44,804 nucleotides of DNA from Bacteriovoracaceae bacterium UBA6261 (GCA_002440825.1 DJVH01000047.1:1-44804); one strand, 5' to 3'. Counted from the stretch's first letter, positions 27,388 to 36,243 are shown. Program-made: numbers and translations. Notes: a model not told the origin generated them from the sequence alone.

Positions 27388-28435
27388 TTTAAAAGAACGC
27401 GATCGCGATTTGATTAACAACTGGTATATTGCCTGTTTGTCGAAGGAGCTTGGCGAGAAACCGTTTGAATGTGTGATTTACGACACAAAGCTTGTCTTGT
27501 TTCGCGATGAAAAGAATAATCCTGTCTGCATGATTAATAAATGTCTTCACCGTCATTCGGAACTTGGAGAAAGCAAAGTTGTGAATGGTCAAATCGTTTG
27601 CCCGTATCACGGCTGGACTTATAACAACGAGGGGCTTGTGACCAGCATTCCTTCCGAAGGTCCGGAAATGATCAAGGGGAAACGCTGCCAGAAAATTTTT
27701 GCGACGAAAGAACTCGATGGCGTTGTTTGGGTGTGGATGGGGAATCCAGATCTAAAAGATGAAGCTAAAATATGGAGATTTCCTCACGTCGAATCGGATA
27801 ATAAGGGATGGAATCACTATTTCATGGTCACTGATTTCAACAATGAGGTCACGAATCTCGTTGAGAATTTCATGGATGTTCCTCATACCGTTTTCGTTCA
27901 CAAAGGTTGGTTCAGAAACCAAAGCTTAAAAAATATTCCGATCACCGTTGAAACAAAAAACGGGGGAGTGCTTGTCACTTATCATCAGAAAGATGATAAC
28001 ATCGGCGTTCTCATCAAGCCGCTTCTTAATCCTAAGAATGAACCGATGGAACACACGGATCATTTTATTTTTCCTAACGTCACCCGAGTTGATTATAACT
28101 TCGGATCCCACTACAAATATATTATCAATTCCCAATGTACTCCTGTCTCGACAATGAAGACGAGAGTGTACACTTTTATTGGTTACAAACTTCCTTTCGT
28201 AGGCGGAATTCTCAAGCCGTTCATTCATTTCTATACCAGACAAGTGATTGAACAAGATGTGTGGATTATGGACCTTCAGGGACGCAATCTGGATCCTGCT
28301 GTCACTCCGAATTTTCAATCGACTCCGGCAGACGAGCCGCATTTGCAGATTGAGCGCCTTCGCAATTTGGGAATTGCCGGGGATAAGAATATTTATGAGA
28401 TAGAAAAGAAGGCTGAATTGACCATTTGGGTATAA
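27374..28435 (+). CDS. Rieske non-heme iron oxygenase (copy A)
   Basis: This is the alpha-subunit type oxygenase that hydroxylates or desaturates with O2. The Rieske [2Fe-2S] ligands are intact: C57-L-H59 and C76-P-Y-H79. The mononuclear iron triad is also present as D168-V-P-H171-x4-H176 (MDVPHTVFVHKGW). Length of 353 aa fits the single-component type seen with sterol and chlorophyll-like substrates. The ATG lies inside the GH3 gene with AAAGGA eight bases upstream. No reductase or ferredoxin gene is nearby. A strong bidirectional terminator follows. Confidence 0.93.
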   Translation: MRESDLKERDRDLINNWYIACLSKELGEKPFECVIYDTKLVLFRDEKNNPVCMINKCLHRHSELGESKVVNGQIVCPYHGWTYNNEGLVTSIPSEGPEMIKGKRCQKIFATKELDGVVWVWMGNPDLKDEAKIWRFPHVESDNKGWNHYFMVTDFNNEVTNLVENFMDVPHTVFVHKGWFRNQSLKNIPITVETKNGGVLVTYHQKDDNIGVLIKPLLNPKNEPMEHTDHFIFPNVTRVDYNFGSHYKYIINSQCTPVSTMKTRVYTFIGYKLPFVGGILKPFIHFYTRQVIEQDVWIMDLQGRNLDPAVTPNFQSTPADEPHLQIERLRNLGIAGDKNIYEIEKKAELTIWV

Positions 28436-28471
28436 AAAAAAGGCCGGAATTTCTTCCGGCCTTATTTATTT
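28433..28471. terminator. bidirectional intrinsic terminator
   Basis: AAGGCCGGAA (28440-28449) pairs perfectly with TTCCGGCCTT (28454-28463) around a four-base TTTC loop, a ten-pair GC-rich stem. A T-rich tract follows on the plus strand (28462-28471) and an A-run precedes it (28434-28441), so it can end both the Rieske operon and the convergent minus-strand gene at 28470. Confidence 0.92.
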
Positions 28472-29999
28472 AATTTAAGTAATTCGCAAGAGGCATCGCC
28501 ACCGCCGAAGTCCCCCATCCTTGAGAGAGAATTCTCGCCGTCGCTTCAAGATCTTTTCCGCTGTTTACTTTAGGGAAATATCTTTTGTAAACGTCCACTT
28601 TCCATCCAGTCGGTCTGCCTTTCGTATAGTTTCTGTAAGACAGTTTTTTCACGCCTGATTTTGTATTGAGTGAAACTGTATTCATTTCAGCTCCGCCTTC
28701 AAATTGAGTCGCATACAGGTCTTTTAAATCGTGTACAGGGTTCAAGTAAAAATCTTTCAGGTTAACTGTTGTCGTTTCATCTGTGATGAACGATCTGATC
28801 ATCGTCGGGCCTTCAATCATTTTTTTCAGATTGTCCATGCGAAGACCAATAGCGCGCTGGAATGGTACTGCGTATGAGTTGTCTGCAAAATATGTTTCAG
28901 AAACCGGGCGGCTTTTCATCGCTGTCCATGCTAGATCGCCGTGCTCAACAGAGCGGGCAAGAAAGGCCCACGAAGCATTCATCCATTTTTGTCCGTCTTC
29001 ATACATACGACCCCATCCTGCAAATTTTGGATCGCGGATGATATTGATTCTTTTTGAAGCAGGAACACCGTCAACCTGACTCAGGAATGAATCCCAGCCG
29101 TACAGTTTTGAGATCTGCTGATTCATTTTCATTCCACCTTCCTGAGAATACGCGCTTTGATAAGCAAGTTCAGAAAGTGTTCCGTACATATAAGTCAGAG
29201 ATGTTTGTTTTTCAACTTCACCTACGAGAGAGTAGCGGTCCATCGCCGATGGAAATGACCCTGGTCCGTAAAGAAGCTTATTGTCCCAGATCACCTGATC
29301 ATCAGAGAGATCCAGTTTTTCCAGACGAGCCGCAGACGTTTTCATCATCGGGATCACAACATTTCTGATGTAAGCCTGAACATGCATTTCACTTCCGCGA
29401 GGAAATTGAGCCACAGCTTCACCGGCCTCAGTAAAAGGAAATTGTCCGTTTTGAACGAACGGCTGAGTAATGTATTCGAAAGCAGCATTCCATTGTTCAG
29501 TCGGAAGAAAAATTTTCATATTCACGGCCATGGCCTTAACTTGCGTAACAAGAAGACTGTGAGTGATTTTTGTATCTTCAACCGTCGGCACAAGTCTCCA
29601 CACTAATCCTCTCAACGCTCTCATTGGAATAATCTGTGCGGCCATAAATTTGATATCTTCTGATTGAAGCTTGTCGTAATTTTTATCAAGCTCAGTCAAT
29701 TTTGCGTCCAGCTCGTCTGCCGTTTTGATTTTCAAAAATTCGTCGCGGAATTTTTTCATTTCTGGAGACATCTTTCCTTCAAAATATTCCTGATCAAGTT
29801 CTGAAGCAATCTTTCTGCTCTTTTCTTGTTTCTTCATTTTTGCAACCAGATCGTTGTGGTTGGCATTCCACGGAGCTGAGAGTTCAGTTGTCCACGAATC
29901 GTTGAATGGTGCAATTTTGGAAATGGAAACGGGGCCGGTTTTAGCGAAGGCAGAAAGCGAGCAGCTTAGTGCCAGAGCAAAAAGAAAGGGTTTTTTCAT
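28470..29999 (-). CDS. secreted protein of unknown function, paralogue 1
   Basis: A signal peptide (about 1-19, cut after SAFA) precedes a mainly helical 490-residue mature protein. No known domain is recognised. It is clearly paralogous to the product at 39152-40609: shared blocks include PMRALR, WDNKLLYG, LYGWDSFLSQVDGV and DFYLNPVHDLK, in the same order. AGGAGATCTCAA precedes the ATG. It shares a bidirectional terminator with the Rieske operon. Periplasmic or outer-membrane-associated location is likely; a role with the surrounding lipid genes is inferred from linkage of both copies. Confidence 0.75.
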   Translation of the reverse strand: MKKPFLFALALSCSLSAFAKTGPVSISKIAPFNDSWTTELSAPWNANHNDLVAKMKKQEKSRKIASELDQEYFEGKMSPEMKKFRDEFLKIKTADELDAKLTELDKNYDKLQSEDIKFMAAQIIPMRALRGLVWRLVPTVEDTKITHSLLVTQVKAMAVNMKIFLPTEQWNAAFEYITQPFVQNGQFPFTEAGEAVAQFPRGSEMHVQAYIRNVVIPMMKTSAARLEKLDLSDDQVIWDNKLLYGPGSFPSAMDRYSLVGEVEKQTSLTYMYGTLSELAYQSAYSQEGGMKMNQQISKLYGWDSFLSQVDGVPASKRINIIRDPKFAGWGRMYEDGQKWMNASWAFLARSVEHGDLAWTAMKSRPVSETYFADNSYAVPFQRAIGLRMDNLKKMIEGPTMIRSFITDETTTVNLKDFYLNPVHDLKDLYATQFEGGAEMNTVSLNTKSGVKKLSYRNYTKGRPTGWKVDVYKRYFPKVNSGKDLEATARILSQGWGTSAVAMPLANYLN

Positions 30000-30101
30000 T
30001 TGAGATCTCCTTCATTACTTTTCTTCGAAATATTATGACAAATGACAACGTTCTTTCATAGAAAAACTTTATTTAAGAGATAGGTGAGAGACTTTGTCAG
30101 G

Positions 30102-32270
30102 CTATGAGCGTTTTTTGGGAGTCAAGCCATTGAGAATCCACACGTCTCCTATGAGAGAGAAAAAAAAGCCTGCGGCAAGAAGTACTCCCAGAATTTTAGG
30201 CGCTTCAAAATAGGACCCCAGGAAGACCAGCGAACACAGTCCCATCGTCAGAGCACAATAAAGCGAGCTTGGTCCGCGTTCTTCAATTCCTTTTTCCAGA
30301 GAGTCGTCTTTGGCCGCAAAAATAAATTGAATGGCATTGTCACCAGTGAGTCCCACAAGCGTGGACGCAATAATACAGGTGACGAAGTTGATCGATAAAT
30401 CAAAGGCGTAAATCAGACAAAGAATAACTGCCGGGCCCCAGAATGAAGCGATAATGAGAGAGAAATAACTGTGCTTCCTTGAGGCCCAGGCGAGGTACGA
30501 AATGACTAGACCCACTAAAACCAGGCTCAGAAAAAAGCTGTCAAACAAGGTATGGATGAGACTGCGTGAAAAGTCAGCGAACGCAATAATTTCTCCACCA
30601 ACCCAACATTCATGGGTAGGGCAAAGATCCGCAACGGCGGACCTGAGTTCATTGAGCTTTTGAGTATTGGTCGTTTTTAAATAAAGAATAGCCCGCTCAT
30701 CTTTTGAGTCAGACAAATAGCGTTCTGCAAATTTAGAATGGGAAAACTCAGTCTGCACCATCTCTTTTTCAAGCGGATCAGTAAGTTTGTGTGTAATGAA
30801 GCCAAAAGCCTTTCTATAATCTTCCACGTTCTGAACTGAAGGTTCTTTGGACACGAATTCAAGCAACTTCTTTCTTTTTTCTTCAGACACATTGTGATGA
30901 ATGAAGAGACTTGCTTCTGCTTCCCAACCGCGGTTGCCACGAACGTAATCAATCATTTTCTGATATGGGTGATTCTTCGGAAACATTTCGGAAGGAGTTT
31001 GTGAAAGCCTGAAATTCTTGATTGAGAAAAAAGAAAAGATAAAAACGATCAAAGCAAATTTCGCAAAATGCGAAGATGGCTTTTTCTTGATGATCTTTTT
31101 TGTTTTGGATATTTTAAACGCTTTTGTGTCATTGACCCAGTTTCTCCAGGAAGGAAAACGCTGCATGAAGGCCGGGACCAGAAGGAACATGGCAATCCAT
31201 TCGGTGGTTGAACCCAGCGCAGCCCACATTCCAAATCTTCGGATCGGCAGAAGATCGGAAGTCATAAGAGAACCAAATCCCAAAATCGTTGTGAGTGAAG
31301 TAAAAAAACTCGGTGTTATCAATTCAAGATGGGACTTGATGAAGCCTTCGTTTGTTTCCAGCTGATGCTGGGCCACGAAAATAAAATCTTCAAGAGAAGA
31401 GACGGCCAGAATTAAAAACAGGCAGGAAGAAAGCATGTCCATCGGATGTCCGGCCATGGCCATTCCTCCGTAAATCACACCTGAAGAAAAAAAGAGCGAC
31501 AATAAAAAAATCCCGCCGCCTCTCCACGTACCGAAATAAATTCGTAGTGTAACCCAGATTACAAAAATGACCATGAAGTTGAGCCACTGCGATTGAGCCA
31601 GACCTTTCAGCGTGTAAAATTGCATGGCGAGGGGGCCGCTCCAGTAAAAACTTTTGGGAAGGTGAGATTCCATTTCCTTCATGAAAGTCTCAATTCCTTC
31701 AGCGTCGAAATCACCATAAAAACCGGGAGGATCTTTTGGATAAACCGTAAAATTGAAAGTGACATCTTTAGCTTCTCTATCAGTCAGAAGCGAATGCCAG
31801 GGCGTTTTCAGAAGTGGTGAGAGTGGATTTACTGATTGCTGTATTTCTTCGCAGGGATTGACGAGCACGCGTTGATAGGAAAGAGAATTTGTACCGGGTT
31901 CAGCGTAGCGAAGCTTAAAAGGTGAAGTGAAATCAGAAATTATATTGTCGTTTCTTACTGACGAATTAATGTTTTCCTGCAAGTGACAAAGGTCTTTGTG
32001 CTCAAAAAAATTTTTATTGCCAGGAAAGACAATCAGACTCAAAGAAGTGTTTGATCCAAAAGAGTCCTTAAGCGTTTCCAGATCTTTTGAAGATTGCATA
32101 GAGGGATCGAGCTGGTCTTCGATTGTCACACTTTGCGTGAGATTTCTTGTCTGGTAGCCACTGAAAGCGAATAGGTAAATTGTCACCAGGCAGACTAAAA
32201 CATTGTACTTCAGACAAAGTTGAAATAAATCTCGCAGGAATTTATCAAAAGAAACAAGACTTTTATGCAT
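30102..32270 (-). CDS. RND superfamily exporter, MMPL/HpnN-like
   Basis: This is a 722-aa integral-membrane protein with two similar halves. Each has one helix, a large extracytoplasmic loop (about 50-225 and 420-560) and a cluster of five or so helices. Conserved acidic residues in transmembrane segments typical of proton-driven members occur in VSSLEDFIF and GLTGDNAIQF. Relatives export hopanoids, mycolates or other lipids, usually without a separate fusion protein. Its ATG overlaps the stop of the upstream prenyl synthase gene by eight bases, which strongly links transport to that enzyme's product. Confidence 0.88.
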   Translation of the reverse strand: MHKSLVSFDKFLRDLFQLCLKYNVLVCLVTIYLFAFSGYQTRNLTQSVTIEDQLDPSMQSSKDLETLKDSFGSNTSLSLIVFPGNKNFFEHKDLCHLQENINSSVRNDNIISDFTSPFKLRYAEPGTNSLSYQRVLVNPCEEIQQSVNPLSPLLKTPWHSLLTDREAKDVTFNFTVYPKDPPGFYGDFDAEGIETFMKEMESHLPKSFYWSGPLAMQFYTLKGLAQSQWLNFMVIFVIWVTLRIYFGTWRGGGIFLLSLFFSSGVIYGGMAMAGHPMDMLSSCLFLILAVSSLEDFIFVAQHQLETNEGFIKSHLELITPSFFTSLTTILGFGSLMTSDLLPIRRFGMWAALGSTTEWIAMFLLVPAFMQRFPSWRNWVNDTKAFKISKTKKIIKKKPSSHFAKFALIVFIFSFFSIKNFRLSQTPSEMFPKNHPYQKMIDYVRGNRGWEAEASLFIHHNVSEEKRKKLLEFVSKEPSVQNVEDYRKAFGFITHKLTDPLEKEMVQTEFSHSKFAERYLSDSKDERAILYLKTTNTQKLNELRSAVADLCPTHECWVGGEIIAFADFSRSLIHTLFDSFFLSLVLVGLVISYLAWASRKHSYFSLIIASFWGPAVILCLIYAFDLSINFVTCIIASTLVGLTGDNAIQFIFAAKDDSLEKGIEERGPSSLYCALTMGLCSLVFLGSYFEAPKILGVLLAAGFFFSLIGDVWILNGLTPKKRS

Positions 32271-33084
32271 GATAAACCTTGAGATACTTTTTCATGGAAT
32301 TAAGGAACATTTTGAAAATGAAAGAGCCGTGAATGTTTTGAATAGTCTGTAGTTTTTTGTCACAGATGATGAATAGCTTTTCCGCTTTATATGTTTCTTC
32401 TATTAACCAGTTTTTAACAACCGGAGAATTGATTTTTTCAGATGTTTTGAGAGCGAGAAAGTCCGGCACTTTCGAAGTGACTTCAGACGGAATATTCACC
32501 AGCGATTTATCCAGATCTTCTTCGAGATCGCGTACTGTTGAGCACCATCCGAAAATGTCCAGTATTTCCGGCATCGAATCCGTGCGCAGCGGACTTTCTA
32601 ATGCCATCAGGACAATATCGAGGGAATAGCGGAAAGTGGTGTGATGATGAAACTGCATTTCGCGGGAACTATAAATTGTTTTATCAAGAACGCGTCTTCT
32701 GTCGGCCATCATGATTTCGATGAGCTCGGCAAAAGCTTTACGAGACTCACTTCCCATCGCCCGTATTTTTTCAGTTCTTCTCAGAAAGAATTTTGTCATT
32801 TGTTGGAGTTCTGAATGATCAAAAGGCTTTTCGCCGATGGATTGCTTCAACTTTTCCAGATAGACAAGTGGTTCCACATCTCCGGGACATTTTCTGTCGC
32901 CATCGAGATAGTCATCAATGAGCTGAAGGGTGCAAAAAGTATAGCGGAGGCTTCGCGCCTGTCTCCAGCTGATCAGCGAGTAGAAGTATTGGGTAATTGC
33001 AATGAGAAAGTAGCGTTTGTTTCTCAGGGAAAAAAAGACATGCTGTTTGAAACAAAGCCATTCCATGTAAAGATCATCTTTCAT
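32263..33084 (-). CDS. squalene/phytoene synthase-like prenyl synthase
   Basis: Head-to-head prenyl synthases condense two farnesyl or geranylgeranyl diphosphates. Both Asp-rich motifs are visible: D57-D-Y-L-D61 in QLIDDYLDGD, and R185-D186-L-E-E-D190 in STVRDLEEDLDKSLVNIP, each with DxxxD spacing. Length of 273 aa fits. The ATG at 33084 is preferred to the adjacent TTG. No phytoene desaturase, squalene cyclase or HpnC/HpnE gene lies nearby, so the isoprenoid fate is open. It is translationally coupled to the RND exporter and divergent from the next gene by about 45 bases. Confidence 0.82.
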   Translation of the reverse strand: MKDDLYMEWLCFKQHVFFSLRNKRYFLIAITQYFYSLISWRQARSLRYTFCTLQLIDDYLDGDRKCPGDVEPLVYLEKLKQSIGEKPFDHSELQQMTKFFLRRTEKIRAMGSESRKAFAELIEIMMADRRRVLDKTIYSSREMQFHHHTTFRYSLDIVLMALESPLRTDSMPEILDIFGWCSTVRDLEEDLDKSLVNIPSEVTSKVPDFLALKTSEKINSPVVKNWLIEETYKAEKLFIICDKKLQTIQNIHGSFIFKMFLNSMKKYLKVYHA

Positions 33085-33129
33085 CAAGATATTTTACAAA
33101 AGAATAACGTTTAAGATACAATTTTTTTT

Positions 33130-33768
33130 ATGGAGCAATTGACCATTATTTCTAAAATCGCGCTGATCATCTGGCCTGTTGTGGTGACAATGCTCGCAAA
33201 CTTTTATCGCAAGAAGCAGAGCAGTTCCAATCCGTGGACTGGAGGAGTGATCTCCTGGCCGAAAGCTTTTTGGCTTTCCTATACGATTCAGTCGTGGTTT
33301 TTTCTTCCATTTTTTTATCTTATTCCCGCTCATGTTTCGGGCTTTTTAAAACTGATTATTGTCTTTCATCTCATCAGCTGGTGGACGAGAGGAATTCTCG
33401 AACTCTTTATGATTTACAAATGGATGAACTGGAGTCCGCGCTATGGGATTTCTCATGATATTTTTCACATCATAGGTCTTTCTTCACTGTTCTTTTATTT
33501 TCGTGAGGACATTTCAACTGTGGCCTTTGGTTCACAGGGGTTTGTCGTTCTCAGTTATATCTGCCTGTTGTTTCTCACAACGACGGCTGAAATTACTTTT
33601 GCCATTTTGTTTCTCAAGCTCAGAACGATCCAAGAGCAGAGGGAAAACGTTTACTTCGCTTCAGATGATCCCAAGTGGGTTTTTGTCAACAGATACACGC
33701 TGACGATTGTTGCGATTGCCTTTACTCATCTTTTTTTCCAGAGCTGGTATGCCTGGAATTTCTTTTAG
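33130..33768 (+). CDS. polytopic membrane protein of unknown function
   Basis: This 212-aa protein has about six hydrophobic segments (about 5-22, 38-65, 68-85, 105-120, 130-152 and 188-205). I recognise no family. Conserved-looking polar residues within membrane parts (WWTRGILELFMIYKWMNWS, SHDIFHI) hint at an active or binding site. It starts about 45 bases from the divergent prenyl synthase gene, and the PAP2 gene follows six bases after its stop, suggesting a membrane-lipid role. Confidence 0.65.
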   Translation: MEQLTIISKIALIIWPVVVTMLANFYRKKQSSSNPWTGGVISWPKAFWLSYTIQSWFFLPFFYLIPAHVSGFLKLIIVFHLISWWTRGILELFMIYKWMNWSPRYGISHDIFHIIGLSSLFFYFREDISTVAFGSQGFVVLSYICLLFLTTTAEITFAILFLKLRTIQEQRENVYFASDDPKWVFVNRYTLTIVAIAFTHLFFQSWYAWNFF

Positions 33769-33774
33769 GCATTT

Positions 33775-34389
33775 ATGTTCAGTCTGCAAAGAGAACGCAT
33801 TCTGGTTTATTTGAAGTTGAGTCTCTTTCAGACTTTTCTTTTCGTTTCGGTTTATGGTTTCACAAACTGGTTTGCGCTCAAACACACCTGGCATTTTCAG
33901 CTGTATCACCCTCTGGAGTTGCAGATTCCGTTTATTCCCGCTTTTATACTAGGTTATGTATCCTTGAATGTTCTGATGTGGGTTCCGGCCTTCACACTTT
34001 CAGTTGATGAACTTCACGCGCTCAACAGGGCCATGGGATGGGCGACAGTGATTGCTGGAATTTTTTTTCTTTTGCTGCCGGCCCCGATTGGTTTTATGAG
34101 AACAGAAGTGGCCGGTGCTTTTGCCGCTTTTTATCAAAAGCTTTATCATCTCGATGAAAAGGCCAATACATTTCCATCGCTGCATATAACGTTCAGCTTT
34201 CTTTTTGTGCGTATTATTCTCGATTCAATAAAAAAGTATGCAGTTTATTTCTGGAGCTGGTTTCTTGTGATTGCGATAAGTGTTCTTCTGACTCATCAGC
34301 ATCATTTGATTGATATCATCGGCGGGATTATTCTTGCTGAGTTCTGCTTCAGGAGATTTTATCAAAGGACGCTTTATGGAAAACACTAG
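33775..34389 (+). CDS. PAP2-superfamily membrane phosphatase/transferase
   Basis: This is a 204-aa integral-membrane protein of the type-2 phosphatidic acid phosphatase superfamily. The second motif is F-P134-S-L-H137 and the third is T173-H-Q-H-H177-L-I-D180. The first motif (KxxxxxxRP) is not evident, which is the pattern of the Aur1/inositolphosphotransferase-like subgroup. It may dephosphorylate a prenyl or lipid phosphate or transfer a phospho-head group. About five helices are seen. The next gene starts within its last 14 bases. Confidence 0.8.
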   Translation: MFSLQRERILVYLKLSLFQTFLFVSVYGFTNWFALKHTWHFQLYHPLELQIPFIPAFILGYVSLNVLMWVPAFTLSVDELHALNRAMGWATVIAGIFFLLLPAPIGFMRTEVAGAFAAFYQKLYHLDEKANTFPSLHITFSFLFVRIILDSIKKYAVYFWSWFLVIAISVLLTHQHHLIDIIGGIILAEFCFRRFYQRTLYGKH

Positions 34390-35263
34390 GCAACTTCCCG
34401 ATCAGCCTCGCAGCTGGTTTCTGGTCACAGAAGAGAAAAATATTTCAGTGAAACCTTTCGCTTCAGACGTTGCAGGATTGGATATCATTCTTTTCAAATC
34501 GAACGGTAAGATCGTCGCGATGAACAGAAGATGCCCGCATATGAATGCGGATCTTGCTCTTGGGTGTGTTGTAGAGGGGAAACTTCAATGCTCGCTTCAT
34601 CATAAAAAGTTCTACAATGAAACATTTCCGATCGAAGTACGCCATGGTTTGGTTTTTGTATTTAATGGCAGTAAAGCGACATTCACGCTCCCTTTTTTTG
34701 AAGGAGTTAAGCCTGAAACCTTAGAACCCTCATTGGTAAAACCTCTCCAGCTTGAAAATAATTGGTTTGTAGGCGCAGCGAATGCTTTCGACGTTGATCA
34801 TTTTCAGTTTGTGCATCTGAGACGTTTGCTGAAAGAACCTGTTTTGAGACAACCTGATGATCACAGTTTTCGAATTCATCTTGATTACGAAATTTGTGGT
34901 GACACTTTTTCAGATAAACTCATGAAAATTTTTTACGGTAAACGAGCTTCTCTCAATTTTACTGTTTATGCTGGAAATTTTATTCTTGCTGTGACTTCTG
35001 TTAAAAATTTAATTAATTACATGATGATTGTTAATGCACCGGTCTCTCAAGAAAAGTCAGAAGCATTGTTGTTGGTTTTTTCTAAAAAAAGCAGCAATCC
35101 TTTTAAACGCTTAAAAAGAGAGCTACAGGCGCACTTTTCTCAAAAATTTTTTCAGGATGAAGCCGATAACAGTAAAGGTGTTTTCATTGACACAAATAAA
35201 CTCGCCCCTGAGGATGCCGTTCTCAAGCACTATCTGGAGTGGCTGATGAGATATTACAGTTAA
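34376..35263 (+). CDS. Rieske non-heme iron oxygenase (copy B)
   Basis: A second, divergent Rieske oxygenase of 295 aa. The cluster ligands are C53-P-H55 and C72-S-L-H75; the catalytic iron triad is D139-V-D-H142-x4-H147 (FDVDHFQFVH). It is shorter than copy A and the two are not close duplicates. The ATG at 34376 has AAAGGA six bases upstream; an in-frame ATG at 34310 lies deep in the PAP2 gene and is unlikely. It overlaps PAP2 by 14 bases, so the pair is coupled. It ends 28 bases from a convergent desaturase gene. Confidence 0.9.
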   Translation: MENTRQLPDQPRSWFLVTEEKNISVKPFASDVAGLDIILFKSNGKIVAMNRRCPHMNADLALGCVVEGKLQCSLHHKKFYNETFPIEVRHGLVFVFNGSKATFTLPFFEGVKPETLEPSLVKPLQLENNWFVGAANAFDVDHFQFVHLRRLLKEPVLRQPDDHSFRIHLDYEICGDTFSDKLMKIFYGKRASLNFTVYAGNFILAVTSVKNLINYMMIVNAPVSQEKSEALLLVFSKKSSNPFKRLKRELQAHFSQKFFQDEADNSKGVFIDTNKLAPEDAVLKHYLEWLMRYYS

Positions 35264-35291
35264 CCGGGCAAGAGTAGTCTGCTGGCACCTT

Positions 35292-36221
35292 CTAAGCGTT
35301 TCCGTCGCCCACTAGTCTTTTGAATTCTTCATCGATTGGTTTAGGTGCAGGAGCGTTTACCGGGCGCGGTCCTTTCCACATCTCGAAATAAATTTTTAAG
35401 AAAGAGGGACGAGGTCCGTTTGGCTCCGCCATTTCGGGCAAAGACGTCCAGGGAGCTGTCGGGTGTTGATGATGAACTTTGTGATAGTGATAGTTTAAAA
35501 AAACGGCTTGCATCCACTTCGGAACAGCAAGATTCCAGGCACCGTTTCTGATATCTCTTTCCGACCAGGCGTGGTCTGCGTATTGAAGTCCTCCCCAGTT
35601 CATTCCAAAAATCCAGTAGCAAAGAATCCAACCGGTAAAATTGAGGCCGAGTAAATAGATGGCCGCTGCCTGAAAAGCGAAAGTATAAAAAATTTCCAGA
35701 CGAATTCTCGTCTTTAGCGGATGAGTGAGAAACGGCAACATCATTTCCGCATCGGTGCTTTTCGCCATATGTTTGAAGATATTGTACGACGATGGCGCAA
35801 TCATATACATGAGACAGCCGAATGGAAGGGACAACCAGTAAAAGCCGGTGAGAATGGCATAGTACTGCGTGAACTTCAGAAATTTATTGTCCTCTGGATA
35901 ATACATGTCGAACATTTCGTGATCTGTTCTGTTTCTTAAATGGTGTCCCAGATGACAAGTTCGTTGAAAGACCAAAGCCGTTGGAAAAAACGCAGCGGCC
36001 ATGATGCCGGCTGTTTCGTTGATCAATTTGTTTTTGGAATAACAGCGATGAACACTTTCATGCAGAAGCGAAAAAAGGGTGTTGTTGGTAAAAGAAAAAA
36101 CCAAAGCTGCCGCAATCTTGATCGACCAGGAATCGTAATGAGAGGCACTCCAAAGACAAAAGAGTGAAGTGGCACTGGCCGCAATCTGAATAACAATATT
36201 GAGACGGGTAGGAATTTTCAT
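35292..36221 (-). CDS. membrane fatty acid desaturase/hydroxylase family protein (copy B)
   Basis: A 309-aa membrane diiron enzyme with all eight histidines: H54-E-S-V-H58, H90-L-G-H-H94 and H247-K-V-H-H251. Hydrophobic segments lie at about 8-26, 34-52, 70-85, 120-142 and 178-205. The sequence around the boxes differs greatly from copies A and C, so it belongs to another branch of the superfamily and should act on a different position or substrate. It starts 22 bases from the divergent acyltransferase gene. The C-terminal Pro-rich tail is polar. Confidence 0.9.
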   Translation of the reverse strand: MKIPTRLNIVIQIAASATSLFCLWSASHYDSWSIKIAAALVFSFTNNTLFSLLHESVHRCYSKNKLINETAGIMAAAFFPTALVFQRTCHLGHHLRNRTDHEMFDMYYPEDNKFLKFTQYYAILTGFYWLSLPFGCLMYMIAPSSYNIFKHMAKSTDAEMMLPFLTHPLKTRIRLEIFYTFAFQAAAIYLLGLNFTGWILCYWIFGMNWGGLQYADHAWSERDIRNGAWNLAVPKWMQAVFLNYHYHKVHHQHPTAPWTSLPEMAEPNGPRPSFLKIYFEMWKGPRPVNAPAPKPIDEEFKRLVGDGNA

Positions 36222-36232
36222 ACAATCATTGT
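36222..36232. promoter_or_regulatory. short inverted repeat between divergent genes
   Basis: ACAATCATTGT is a perfect 5+1+5 inverted repeat filling half of the 22-base gap between two divergent starts (36221 minus and 36244 plus). Such a site could co-regulate both genes, but at this length chance is quite possible. Confidence 0.25.
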
Positions 36233-36243
36233 AAACTTAAAGG

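Noticed and set aside
30000..30101. Possible small gene between the exporter and secreted paralogue 1
   Set aside because: No start with a ribosome binding site and useful length on either strand; the gap holds only the AGGAG site of the gene at 29999.
32357..33114. Plus-strand frames opposite the prenyl synthase gene
   Set aside because: They are antisense to a gene with clear Asp-rich motifs and encode nothing recognisable.
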